This document shows positions 1 to 6,155 of a stretch of 8,888 nt of DNA, in pieces (within the stretch, counting starts at the first letter, position 1; every line of letters starts with the position of its first letter). The DNA comes from an uncultured Jeotgalicoccus sp. (GTDB lineage Bacteria > Bacillota > Bacilli > Staphylococcales > Salinicoccaceae). The position numbers and the translations under genes were made by a program. Below the pieces are notes generated by a model. That model was not told where the DNA came from, ran no database searches, and saw only the letters and a list, made by a program, of their open reading frames with translations. Location of the stretch: assembly GCA_947631305.1 (NCBI GenBank), contig CANRKV010000061.1, forward strand, positions 1-8,888, given 5' to 3'.

Positions 1-1469
1 TCGACTTTATGTGTTTTCTCTAAATGTTCGCCGCCTTTATAAAGAATGCCGTTTTCAGCACCTTTACCTGTACCGACCATAATTGATGTCGGTGTTGCAA
101 GACCAAGTGCACATGGACATGCGATAACGAGTACCGAAATCGCTGCAACAAGTGCAGGTTCTAAATTGCCAGGTGAAGCGAAGAAGTACCACACGATAAA
201 TGTCACAATCGCTATAACAATTACTATCGGCACAAAGTATCCTGAAATAATATCGGCCATACGCTGAATCGGCGCCTTATTCCCCTGCGCTTCTTCAACA
301 ACTTTGATAATACCCGCAAGGGCTGTGTCTTTCCCTGTTTTTGTTACTTTTAAATTCACTGTACCGTTCTGGTTCATCGTTGCACCAATGACTGAATCAC
401 CGGTTTCTTTTTCTACCGGAATTGACTCGCCCGTCAGCATCGATTCATCGACTGATGTACGACCGCGGACAAGCTCGCCGTCCAGCGGAAATTTCTCACC
501 CGGTTTAACAATAAGCACTTCATTCACTCTGACGTCCTCAACCGGTACCATAAGTTCTGTACCGTCACGTACGACCCGCGCTTCTTTCGCCTGCATATCG
601 AGCAGTTTGGATATCGCGCCTGTCGTCTGTGATTTAGCTCTTGTTTCCAAATATTTACCAAATAATATCAGCGTAATAATAATCGCACTGGCTTCAAAAT
701 ACAGATGAGGGTGCTGCACAGCTCCCGTCATCCATAAATACGTCTGGTATAAACTGAAACCGAATGCTGCTGTTGTCCCCATAACAACCAGTACATCCAT
801 ATTCGCTGTAAAGTTTTTTAAGTTTTTATAGGCTCCGACGTAGAACTGCCAGCCGAGGATAAATTGTACCGGTGTTGCAAACGCCAGCTGGAACCATGGG
901 TTCATAAAGATTGCCGGCAGATTCATACCGAATAAATGATCGAGCATTGTGACTAAGAGAGGCAGTGATAAAACCGCTGCAATAATGACTTTCCACTTCA
1001 TCTTTTTAAGTTCTGAATCTTTATGGGAAATTTTATCTTCAGCTGATTTTTTCGGTTCAGCACCGTAGCCGAGATTGCCGATACGTTCAATAATGTCACG
1101 TTCGTCAATAACTCCCGGATTATATTCAATCATCGCATTTTCTGTCGTTAAGTTAACTGTTGCCGTTTTCACACCATCGGTTTTATTCAGCACTTTTTCA
1201 ATTCTGTTTGAACACGCGGCACACGTCATACCTGTAATATCCAAATCACTTTTTTCATACAGTACACCGTAGCCGATATTTTCTATACGTTTTGTAATAT
1301 CTTCGACTGATGCTTTGTCTTTCTCGTAATCAACACTTGCTTTTTCAGTCGTTAAATTCACATTTGCATCAACGCCGTCCATTTTGTTCAATACTTTTTC
1401 TATTCTGTTTGAACACGCCGCACACGTCATGCCGCTTATATTTAAATTTACATGTTCTTTTTCTGCCAT
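1..1469 (-). CDS. copA: Copper-translocating P1B-type ATPase CopA (partial, C-terminal part beyond window)
   Basis: Membrane Cu(I) exporter, ATP-driven. The start ATG lies at 1467-1469 behind AAAGGAGG, and the frame stays open to the window edge, giving 489 residues of a family usually near 800. Visible in order: two N-terminal heavy-metal-associated domains, each with a GMTCAAC copper site (Cys16/Cys19 and Cys83/Cys86); transmembrane helices at roughly 161-178, 193-212, 224-246 and 256-276; the actuator domain with LTGES (TGE at 346-348); a helix near 410-430; and the CPC copper-transport motif at 451-453, followed by ALGLATPTS. The visible end, GGEHLEKTHKV, normally lies only a few residues before the phosphorylated Asp of DKTGT, so the P and N domains and last two helices fall outside. 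It starts 18 bases after csoR, so the two form an operon under CsoR control. The CPC and HMA motifs make Cu(I) specificity very likely; silver is a possible secondary substrate. Confidence 0.97.
   Translation of the reverse strand, partial: MAEKEHVNLNISGMTCAACSNRIEKVLNKMDGVDANVNLTTEKASVDYEKDKASVEDITKRIENIGYGVLYEKSDLDITGMTCAACSNRIEKVLNKTDGVKTATVNLTTENAMIEYNPGVIDERDIIERIGNLGYGAEPKKSAEDKISHKDSELKKMKWKVIIAAVLSLPLLVTMLDHLFGMNLPAIFMNPWFQLAFATPVQFILGWQFYVGAYKNLKNFTANMDVLVVMGTTAAFGFSLYQTYLWMTGAVQHPHLYFEASAIIITLILFGKYLETRAKSQTTGAISKLLDMQAKEARVVRDGTELMVPVEDVRVNEVLIVKPGEKFPLDGELVRGRTSVDESMLTGESIPVEKETGDSVIGATMNQNGTVNLKVTKTGKDTALAGIIKVVEEAQGNKAPIQRMADIISGYFVPIVIVIAIVTFIVWYFFASPGNLEPALVAAISVLVIACPCALGLATPTSIMVGTGKGAENGILYKGGEHLEKTHKV
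1201..1430 (-). repeat. Direct repeat encoding the two CopA metal-binding motifs
   Basis: A 29-base segment at 1201-1229 recurs at 1402-1430 with a single mismatch, 201 bases (67 codons) apart. It encodes the GMTCAACSNRI core of the two HMA domains. The domains also share VLNK and NLTTE further on but diverge elsewhere. A tandem HMA pair is normal for staphylococcal and Bacillus CopA, so this is an internal domain duplication and not a mobile repeat. Confidence 0.8.
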
Positions 1470-1487
1470 GGATAAATCCTCCTTTCC

Positions 1488-1787
1488 CTATTTAGAAAAT
1501 TGTTTAAGCACAGCCATTAACTCTTCGATTGATGCATCCCCGTCACCTGAATTAATCGCATCGGTGACACAATGCTTCATGTGGCGTTCTGTTATCGTAA
1601 TTCCCGTATTTTTTAAAGCACTTTGAATTGCACTGATCTGCACTAAAATATCAACACAGTAACGGTCTTCTTCGACCATCGTCTGAATACCCCGCACCTG
1701 TCCTTCAACACGTTTAAGACGATTTAATATTTTCTGTTTCTCGTCATCCGGACGCGGTCTGGACATATGTTTTACTTCTTCCATCAT
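1488..1787 (-). CDS. csoR: Copper-sensing transcriptional repressor CsoR
   Basis: Small (99 residues) cytosolic all-helical DNA-binding repressor of the CsoR/RcnR family (DUF156), which releases DNA when it binds Cu(I). The copper ligands are visible: Cys44 in RYCVDIL, then His69 and Cys73 in ERHMKHCV, the C-x24-H-x3-C spacing known for CsoR. The conserved segment RLKRVEGQVRGI (23-34) is also present. Two ATG codons in tandem open the frame (1785-1787 and 1782-1784). The AGGTG ribosome site is 3 bases from the first and 6 from the second, so the second may be the real start; the difference is one residue. It is the first gene of the csoR-copA operon, 18 bases ahead of copA. A CsoR operator lies in its own promoter, so autoregulation is expected. 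Confidence 0.96.
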   Translation of the reverse strand: MMEEVKHMSRPRPDDEKQKILNRLKRVEGQVRGIQTMVEEDRYCVDILVQISAIQSALKNTGITITERHMKHCVTDAINSGDGDASIEELMAVLKQFSK

Positions 1788-1823
1788 TCACACCTGCTCT
1801 CATTTATATGTTTCATTATCTTT

Positions 1824-1852
1824 ATTATATACCCCTATAGGGTATTAGTCAA
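1824..1852 (-). promoter_or_regulatory. Sigma-A promoter of csoR-copA
   Basis: Read on the minus strand: -35 TTGACT (1847-1852), a spacer of exactly 17 bases (1830-1846) and a perfect -10 TATAAT (1824-1829). It is the strongest promoter match in the window and lies about 37 bases upstream of the csoR start. The copper operator fills the spacer. Confidence 0.92.
1829..1845 (-). promoter_or_regulatory. CsoR copper operator
   Basis: Inverted repeat ATACCC-CTATA-GGGTAT: 6-base arms around a 5-base centre, with the G/C tracts flanking TATA that are typical of Firmicute CsoR operators. It occupies the spacer between -35 and -10, so bound CsoR would block RNA polymerase directly and Cu(I) would relieve the block. 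Confidence 0.9.
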
Positions 1853-1858
1853 ATAATG

Positions 1859-1890
1859 AAAAACCGGCTGCCCGTTATTTGGACAGCCGG
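1859..1890 (-). terminator. Intrinsic terminator of the M20 amidohydrolase gene
   Basis: Minus-strand stem CCGGCTGTCC / GGGCAGCCGG (10 pairs including one G-U) with a 7-base loop, then TTTTT. The G-U pair is only a pair on the minus strand, fixing the direction. It begins 15 bases after the amidohydrolase stop codon. The T tract ends only six bases before the csoR -35 box. Confidence 0.9.
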
Positions 1891-1905
1891 CTGAAATTAT
1901 TTATT

Positions 1906-3087
1906 CTATTGACCTAGTCCTAGCGCAACATTGACATGTGCGCGGACGCCGTCGATAAATGCCTCTTCATCAATCGCAAATTTTGGGTGGTGATGCGGAT
2001 AAATATAATCTTTTTCTTCATTATAAGTTCCGAGAAGAATATATACCCCCGGCAGGTTCTCAGTGAATGCACCGAAGTCTTCGCCGCCCATCATCATTTC
2101 CTGTTCAATCACTCTGTCATCACCAAACGTTTCGTTTAATGTCTGTCTGACACGTGCAGTTTCATCCTGATCATTCATCACCGCCGAATAGCCGTACTCG
2201 TAGTTCAGGTCGTAAGTCGCACCGTAAATTTCACAGTTTGCTTTTATTACCGCTTCAATTTTCTCTTTCGCAAGCGCTCTGATTTCAGCACTTGCCGAAC
2301 GAATGCTCGCGCTGAGTTCCGCTGTATGCGGAATAACGTTTTTAGCGCCGGTTCCTGCATTAAAGTTCGTTACCGATATAACTAAATTATCCATCGGTCC
2401 TGCAAGACGCGACACGATATCCTGCAGCTGCGTAACAATGCGTGAACCGATTAAGAGCGGATCGACTGAATTTTCCGGCTGTGATGCATGTCCGCCCTGG
2501 CCGTTAATCGTTACTTCAAACTGATCTGAGTTTGCTGTTACCGCACCGGATTTAATATGAATTTCACCAAGCGGTTTCGTCGTCATAATATGCTGTGCAA
2601 ACACAACATCAAGATCATCGAAAAGGCCAGTTGCAACCATTTCCTGCGCCCCGCCCGGCGGCAGTTCTTCTGCATGCTGGAATATAAGATAAATTTCACC
2701 GTGAATTTTATCTTTATTATCAGCAAGTACCTGTGCGGCGCCGAGCAGCATAGCAGCGTGGGAATCGTGTCCGCAGGCGTGCATTACTCCGTCGATTTCA
2801 GAGACGAAATCCAAATCGTCACGGTCTTCCTGAATCGGCAGCGCATCAATATCACCTCGCAAGCCGACTTTCCGCCCCGGATGATCACCTTTAATAATAC
2901 CGAGTACACTTGTTTCTGTCGGACGGCTGATTTCAATACCGTTCATGCCTTTTAAAGCCGTTTCAATGTATTCGCTTGTCCAGTACTCTTCAAATGAAAG
3001 TTCCGGGTGTCTGTGCATTGCACGGCGCCATTCAATCACTTTCGGTTCAACTTTTTTAATTGCATCATCTATCATAAAACCATTCAT
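1906..3087 (-). CDS. M20-family amidohydrolase (N-acyl-amino-acid / aminobenzoyl-glutamate hydrolase type)
   Basis: Cytosolic metal-dependent hydrolase of the M20 (HipO/AbgA/ILR1-like) family, which splits an amide bond to free an amino acid from an acyl or aryl group. 393 residues, the usual full length. Metal-site motifs: ACGHDSH with Cys105 and His107, HAEE with Glu140/Glu141, His166 in AQH, and YPHHHPKF near 363-370. RGDIDALP (78-85), GGHAS (198-202) of the lid/dimerisation domain, and GGEDF (334-338) are also family hallmarks. The start has GGGAG four bases upstream, slightly close; Met5 is an alternative. It lies 75 bases downstream of an AbgT transporter gene on the same strand, as E. 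coli abgA/abgB lie beside abgT, which suggests hydrolysis of p-aminobenzoyl-glutamate or a similar conjugate. The exact substrate cannot be read from sequence; hippurate, N-acetyl amino acids or N-acetyl-diaminopimelate remain possible. Confidence 0.92.
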   Translation of the reverse strand: MNGFMIDDAIKKVEPKVIEWRRAMHRHPELSFEEYWTSEYIETALKGMNGIEISRPTETSVLGIIKGDHPGRKVGLRGDIDALPIQEDRDDLDFVSEIDGVMHACGHDSHAAMLLGAAQVLADNKDKIHGEIYLIFQHAEELPPGGAQEMVATGLFDDLDVVFAQHIMTTKPLGEIHIKSGAVTANSDQFEVTINGQGGHASQPENSVDPLLIGSRIVTQLQDIVSRLAGPMDNLVISVTNFNAGTGAKNVIPHTAELSASIRSASAEIRALAKEKIEAVIKANCEIYGATYDLNYEYGYSAVMNDQDETARVRQTLNETFGDDRVIEQEMMMGGEDFGAFTENLPGVYILLGTYNEEKDYIYPHHHPKFAIDEEAFIDGVRAHVNVALGLGQ

Positions 3088-3100
3088 CTCCCTGTTTTAA

Positions 3101-3132
3101 AATCAAAAGACCCCGATAATTATCGAAGTCTT
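3101..3132 (-). terminator. Intrinsic terminator or attenuator between abgT and the amidohydrolase
   Basis: Minus-strand hairpin: outer stem AAGAC/GTCTT, two U-G pairs, and an inner perfect palindrome CGATAATTATCG, followed by TTTTGATTTT. The wobble pairs form only on the minus strand. It begins about 30 bases after the abgT stop and ends just before the amidohydrolase ribosome site. It can end abgT transcripts or set a lower level of read-through into the hydrolase. Confidence 0.8.
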
Positions 3133-3148
3133 CTGATATTTTAAATAT

Positions 3149-3157
3149 AGTATATCA
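3149..3157 (-). promoter_or_regulatory. Possible extended -10 promoter for the amidohydrolase
   Basis: Minus-strand TGATATACT: a TG-N extension plus TATACT (5 of 6 consensus bases), right after the abgT stop codon. No good -35 box is visible 16-18 bases upstream. Transcription would start near 3142, placing the hairpin at 3107-3132 in the leader of the amidohydrolase mRNA. Weak evidence from motif only. Confidence 0.3.
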
Positions 3158-3162
3158 CTTTT

Positions 3163-4689
3163 TTATTCCGGTAAGTAGATTGGACCATTCGGACCGACAG
3201 GCAGGCCGATCAGATACCAGATAATTATAAACACTGACCATGAGATCAGCAGTGCAATTGAATACGGCAGCAGATTGGCAATAACCGTACCGAGTTTAAT
3301 ATCTTTCTGATAACGCTGTGCATACATAATAATCAGCGGCAGGAAAGGCATCATCGGCGCAATCGGGTTACTTACAGAGTCACCGATTCTGTACAGCATC
3401 TGTGTGAATGCCGGATCGTAGCCAAGGAACATAAACATCGGCACGAAAACCGGTGCAAGAATTGCCCATTTCGCACTGGCCGAGCCAATCAGCAGGTTAA
3501 TCAGCGCAACGACAAGAATAAATCCGATAAACAGTGGAATTCCTGTTAAATTAATCGTTTCCAGTAAATCTGAACCTGCTACAGCCAGAATAGGACCGAG
3601 ATTACTCCAGTCAAAGTACGCGAGCATCTGTGCTGCGAAGAACACAAGTACTATATACTGTCCCATGGAGCCCATTGAATCTCCAAGCATTTTTGCGAAA
3701 CCTTTAGTCCCGTCAAGGTTTTTCATTAAAGCACCAAACACGAGTCCCGGTACAAAGAATAGTATTGTAATCAGAAATACTGCCGAATCCATCAGCGGTG
3801 ACTCCTGAAGAATTGAACCGGTCTCCGCATTACGCAGAATTCCGTCAGGCAGCAGCGCACCTGCAGCAATAATAAGTACAACAATAATTGCAGATATATT
3901 CGCCCATGTTAATGCTGATTTTTCCTTTTTAGATAATGGATCCTCATCAACAGGCGGACCATCGTATTTTCCTAAACGCGGAATTGAAATTTTCTTCGCA
4001 ACAAAGTAAATAATCAGCATTAAGAATATTGCCGATACAGCAATGAAGTAATAGTTCATTGCGATATTCCCTGTATAATCCGGATTCACTAGTTGTGCAG
4101 CCGGTTCAGTGAACGCCACTGCCAGCGCATCTGTCATACCTAATATAAAGTTTGCAGCAAATGCACCGTTCGTCGCTGCATAAGCCATAAAGATACCGCC
4201 GATCGGATTTAAACCGAGACGGATAAATATCATTGCTGCGATTGGCGGTAAGATTACCGGTCCGGCATCACCTGCAACGTTACTGATAATCCCTACAAAA
4301 ATCACCATAGGAATGATTAAGAATCCCGGTGTAATTTCTAATGAGCGTTTCATCAAAGCTTCAAAGTATCCCGTTTTCTCCGCAATACCGATACCAATCA
4401 TCACGACCAGCACCATCGCAAGCGGCGGGAACGCACCGAAGTTATTTATCGCTTCGGTAAGAATCATCGCTATACCCTCACCGGATAATAAGTTTACGGC
4501 TTCAATCGTTTCTCCGTCAGCCGGATTCTCAACAGATACACCGAGCGTTCCGGCGATCCATGAAGCAACAAGTATTAATCCTGCAATCAGCATGAATAAT
4601 ACTATAGGATCCGGGAGCTTATTACCCAGTTTCTCAATAACATCCAAAAAGGACTGTCCCATTCCTTTTTTCTTCTTAGCATCTTCCAA
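3163..4689 (-). CDS. abgT: AbgT-family transporter (p-aminobenzoyl-glutamate transporter)
   Basis: Polytopic membrane protein, 508 residues, the normal AbgT length. Hydrophobic helices run through the chain, with a charged N-terminus (MEDAKKKK) and a cytoplasmic-looking loop at about 231-260. Family segments: SNVAGDAGPVILPP (136-149), GSASAKWAILAPVF (402-415) and GDSVSNPIAPMMPF (436-449). Asp187, Trp408, Pro426 and Arg434 fit the spacing of the four substrate-path residues described for the crystallised members YdaH and MtrF. The start is TTG at 4687-4689, preceded by AAAAGGGG (4700-4707); the nearest upstream ATG is out of frame and soon stops. The amidohydrolase gene follows, suggesting import then cleavage of p-aminobenzoyl-glutamate or a related acyl amino acid. 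Some AbgT members have been reported to export sulfonamides and p-aminobenzoate, so efflux is an alternative. Confidence 0.93.
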   Translation of the reverse strand: MEDAKKKKGMGQSFLDVIEKLGNKLPDPIVLFMLIAGLILVASWIAGTLGVSVENPADGETIEAVNLLSGEGIAMILTEAINNFGAFPPLAMVLVVMIGIGIAEKTGYFEALMKRSLEITPGFLIIPMVIFVGIISNVAGDAGPVILPPIAAMIFIRLGLNPIGGIFMAYAATNGAFAANFILGMTDALAVAFTEPAAQLVNPDYTGNIAMNYYFIAVSAIFLMLIIYFVAKKISIPRLGKYDGPPVDEDPLSKKEKSALTWANISAIIVVLIIAAGALLPDGILRNAETGSILQESPLMDSAVFLITILFFVPGLVFGALMKNLDGTKGFAKMLGDSMGSMGQYIVLVFFAAQMLAYFDWSNLGPILAVAGSDLLETINLTGIPLFIGFILVVALINLLIGSASAKWAILAPVFVPMFMFLGYDPAFTQMLYRIGDSVSNPIAPMMPFLPLIIMYAQRYQKDIKLGTVIANLLPYSIALLISWSVFIIIWYLIGLPVGPNGPIYLPE

Positions 4690-4711
4690 AAGACGACATC
4701 CCCTTTTATAT

Positions 4712-4750
4712 GTTTTTATAAGTAAGCCTTTTCACGAAGCTTATAAAAAC
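4712..4750 (-). repeat. Perfect 11-bp inverted repeat in the abgT leader
   Basis: Arms GTTTTTATAAG (4712-4722) and CTTATAAAAAC (4740-4750) are exact reverse complements separated by 17 bases. The inner arm ends four bases before the AAAAGGGG ribosome site of abgT. A possible -10 TATAGT (4757-4762, minus strand) lies just upstream, with no convincing -35, so the repeat would start at about the transcription start. It could be a repressor operator or an mRNA stem-loop near the ribosome site. It is A/T-rich and lacks a terminator layout. Confidence 0.6.
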
Positions 4751-4771
4751 GATTCTACTATACTTACGTCT

Positions 4772-4810
4772 AAATAAAAACAAACCTTTGCAGAAATACT
4801 GCAAAGATTT
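4772..4810 (-). terminator. Intrinsic terminator of the flavin oxidoreductase gene
   Basis: Minus-strand stem AAATCTTTGCAG / CTGCAAAGGTTT (12 pairs with one U-G) around a 5-base loop TATTT, followed by GTTTTTATTT. It begins 27 bases after the oxidoreductase stop. It separates this gene from abgT, whose start is about 80 bases further on. Confidence 0.9.
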
Positions 4811-4813
4811 GGG

Positions 4814-4828
4814 AATTGTCTGATAAAT
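4814..4828. promoter_or_regulatory. CodY-like box in the oxidoreductase 3' region, upstream of abgT
   Basis: AATTGTCTGATAAAT matches the CodY consensus AATTTTCWGAAAATT at 12 of 15 positions. It lies between the oxidoreductase stop and its terminator, about 50 bases upstream of a possible abgT -10. It shares a 13-base core with the CodY-like box before ilvE. It could tie abgT to branched-chain amino-acid/GTP status, or be chance in A/T-rich DNA. Confidence 0.35.
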
Positions 4829-4837
4829 TTAATATTT

Positions 4838-5941
4838 TTATTTTTCTTTTAAAAAGCCGAGAATATTCCACAGCGGTGCCGGTATTGTCAGTTTTTCATC
4901 GTCGCCTTCAGTTAAAAATGAATTCGGCAGTTCATTATTTTTTAAATGATTAACAAAGTCAGGGTTAATTAAGTGTGCTTTTCCTACACTCATTAAATCA
5001 AAGCCGCTGCCGATTGCTTTTTCAGCATCTTCGACAAATTTTATACCCCCGGCACCCATTAGCGGTATTTCTTTCAGCTTAGCACTCGCATTATCCAGAT
5101 ATTTTTCTAAAAGCAGCTGCTCATCTTCTGTGTCGATAATCGATGTACGCTGCCAGTTGTTAATACTGAAGTGGAAATAATCTATCGTATAGTCAGCCAG
5201 GTGATTTAACAGATACATCGTATCGTCAAAATTAATACCTGGTTCTTCCAGCTCTTCAGGAGAGAAACGGTAGCCGATAATAAAATCCGGTTTATTTAAT
5301 TTCACTGCAGTTTCGCGCACCTTTTCAGTAACGCGTCTTGGGAAACGCAATCTGTTTTCTCTGGATCCGCCCCACTCATCATCTCGTCTGTTTGAATGCG
5401 GCGAGTAAAACTGCTGCAGCAGGTATGTATTCGCACCGTGCAGTTCCACACCGTCGAATCCTGCTTCAATTGCACGACGTGCAGCATCCGCAAACAGCTG
5501 GATCATCTCTTCAATTTCTTCGACTTCAAGCGTGCGCGGTTCTGCCGCATTATCACGGAGCGCTGCAATGTTGCTCGCTGAAATCGGCTGACGCCCTTGA
5601 TTCAATTCAGGTGTGCCCATGCGTCCTGCATGATACAGCTGAATAATCGCCTTCGACCCTTTATTTTTAATACCTTCTGCGAGCTTTTTCAGCCCCGGGA
5701 TTTTATCGTCTGTATCAGCACCGAGCGCGCCTTCGAACGCACGTCCGTAGTTGTCGATAAAAGTACTTTCTACGATAACTGCTGCCGGCCCGCCGGCCCG
5801 GCGTGAATAATATTGAACGAGTTCATCGGTAACCGAACCGTCATGAAATGAACACTGTGTCGTCATCGGTGCCATAACCAGACGGTTTTCAAATGTCGCT
5901 CCGGATGATAATTGAACCTTATCGAATATATTTTTAGTCAT
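4838..5941 (-). CDS. NAD(P)H-dependent flavin oxidoreductase, Old Yellow Enzyme family
   Basis: FMN-containing TIM-barrel ene-reductase, cytosolic, that reduces activated C=C bonds of unsaturated carbonyl or nitro compounds using NAD(P)H. 367 residues, full length for a single-domain OYE, with no C-terminal FeS/NAD domain of the 2,4-dienoyl-CoA reductase type. Motifs: NRLVMAPMTT (19-28) at the FMN site; HGANTYLLQQF (168-178), where His168, Asn171 and Tyr173 have the spacing of the substrate-binding and proton-donor residues of OYE1 (His191, Asn194, Tyr196); SPHSNRRDDEWGG (180-192); Arg225; and the FMN-phosphate segment MGAGGI (295-300) with SVGKAHL (318-324). After APM there is Thr27 where YqjM-type enzymes have a redox Cys, so it looks closer to the YqiG/classical type. 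Ribosome site AGGAG, 8 bases before ATG. Single-gene unit, divergent from ilvE; the physiological substrate is unknown, perhaps electrophile detoxification. Confidence 0.94.
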   Translation of the reverse strand: MTKNIFDKVQLSSGATFENRLVMAPMTTQCSFHDGSVTDELVQYYSRRAGGPAAVIVESTFIDNYGRAFEGALGADTDDKIPGLKKLAEGIKNKGSKAIIQLYHAGRMGTPELNQGRQPISASNIAALRDNAAEPRTLEVEEIEEMIQLFADAARRAIEAGFDGVELHGANTYLLQQFYSPHSNRRDDEWGGSRENRLRFPRRVTEKVRETAVKLNKPDFIIGYRFSPEELEEPGINFDDTMYLLNHLADYTIDYFHFSINNWQRTSIIDTEDEQLLLEKYLDNASAKLKEIPLMGAGGIKFVEDAEKAIGSGFDLMSVGKAHLINPDFVNHLKNNELPNSFLTEGDDEKLTIPAPLWNILGFLKEK

Positions 5942-6019
5942 TATAAATTCTCCTATCTTCTGCTGATAAAATAATTTTTTATATACATATTCATTCTACA
6001 TACTATACCCGTAAAATAC

Positions 6020-6036
6020 CATATTACTTTAGTATG
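6020..6036. promoter_or_regulatory. Imperfect palindrome in the oxidoreductase-ilvE divergent region
   Basis: Minus strand CATACTAAAGTAATATG: a 17-base palindrome with two mismatched pairs, beside a TATAAT on the minus strand (6038-6043) that could be the oxidoreductase -10, though it lacks a good -35. It may be the operator of an unlinked regulator of the oxidoreductase. Chance similarity in A/T-rich DNA is quite possible. Confidence 0.25.
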
Positions 6037-6046
6037 AATTATAAGT

Positions 6047-6075
6047 TTGAATTAAATTCTAAATTGTCTGATAAT
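6047..6075 (+). promoter_or_regulatory. ilvE upstream promoter P1
   Basis: TTGAAT (6047-6052), 17-base spacer, GATAAT (6070-6075). The start of transcription would be near 6082, giving a leader of about 75 bases. The -10 lies inside the CodY-like box. The -35 overlaps a near-palindrome centred on 6054 (GAATT-A-AATTC core). Confidence 0.6.
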
Positions 6076-6076
6076 A
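6062..6076. promoter_or_regulatory. CodY-like box upstream of ilvE
   Basis: AATTGTCTGATAATA matches the CodY consensus AATTTTCWGAAAATT at 12 of 15 positions. It covers the -10 of P1 and ends two bases before the -35 of P2, a position where bound CodY would repress. CodY, the sensor of branched-chain amino acids and GTP in Firmicutes, commonly represses ilv genes, so site, position and target gene agree. Confidence 0.6.
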
Positions 6077-6078
6077 TG

Positions 6079-6107
6079 TTGCCTTTTTATTTCTCAGCTG
6101 ATACAAT
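6079..6107 (+). promoter_or_regulatory. ilvE downstream promoter P2
   Basis: TTGCCT (6079-6084), 17-base spacer, TACAAT (6102-6107). Transcription would start near 6114, about 42 bases before ATG. It and P1 both follow a CTGATA(CA)AT pattern at the -10. Either or both may be used. Confidence 0.55.
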
Positions 6108-6155
6108 GATAACAATTTTCAAATTCCATAGAGATAATATAGGGGGACCCAATAT

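Noticed and set aside
46..708. Plus-strand open frames opposite copA
   Set aside because: They are antisense to a clearly coding copA with CPC and TGE motifs, and their translations show low-complexity Ser/Thr/Ile-rich sequence with no family resemblance.
1075..1626. Plus-strand open frames with repeated FEHAAHV-type segments
   Set aside because: The repeats are the reverse complement of the two HMA copper motifs of copA and of csoR coding sequence, not an independent gene.
4744..4757. cre-like (CcpA) site TAAAAACGATTCTA near the abgT start region
   Set aside because: Two mismatches at fixed consensus positions, and most of it is already explained by the arm of the 11-base inverted repeat.
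4313..4777. 154-codon plus-strand frame opposite the abgT start
   Set aside because: Antisense to strongly conserved AbgT coding sequence, no ribosome site, no recognisable protein.
5942..6155. T-box or other amino-acid riboswitch in the ilvE leader
   Set aside because: The predicted leaders are only about 42-75 bases, with no T-box sequence or terminator hairpin before the ribosome site.
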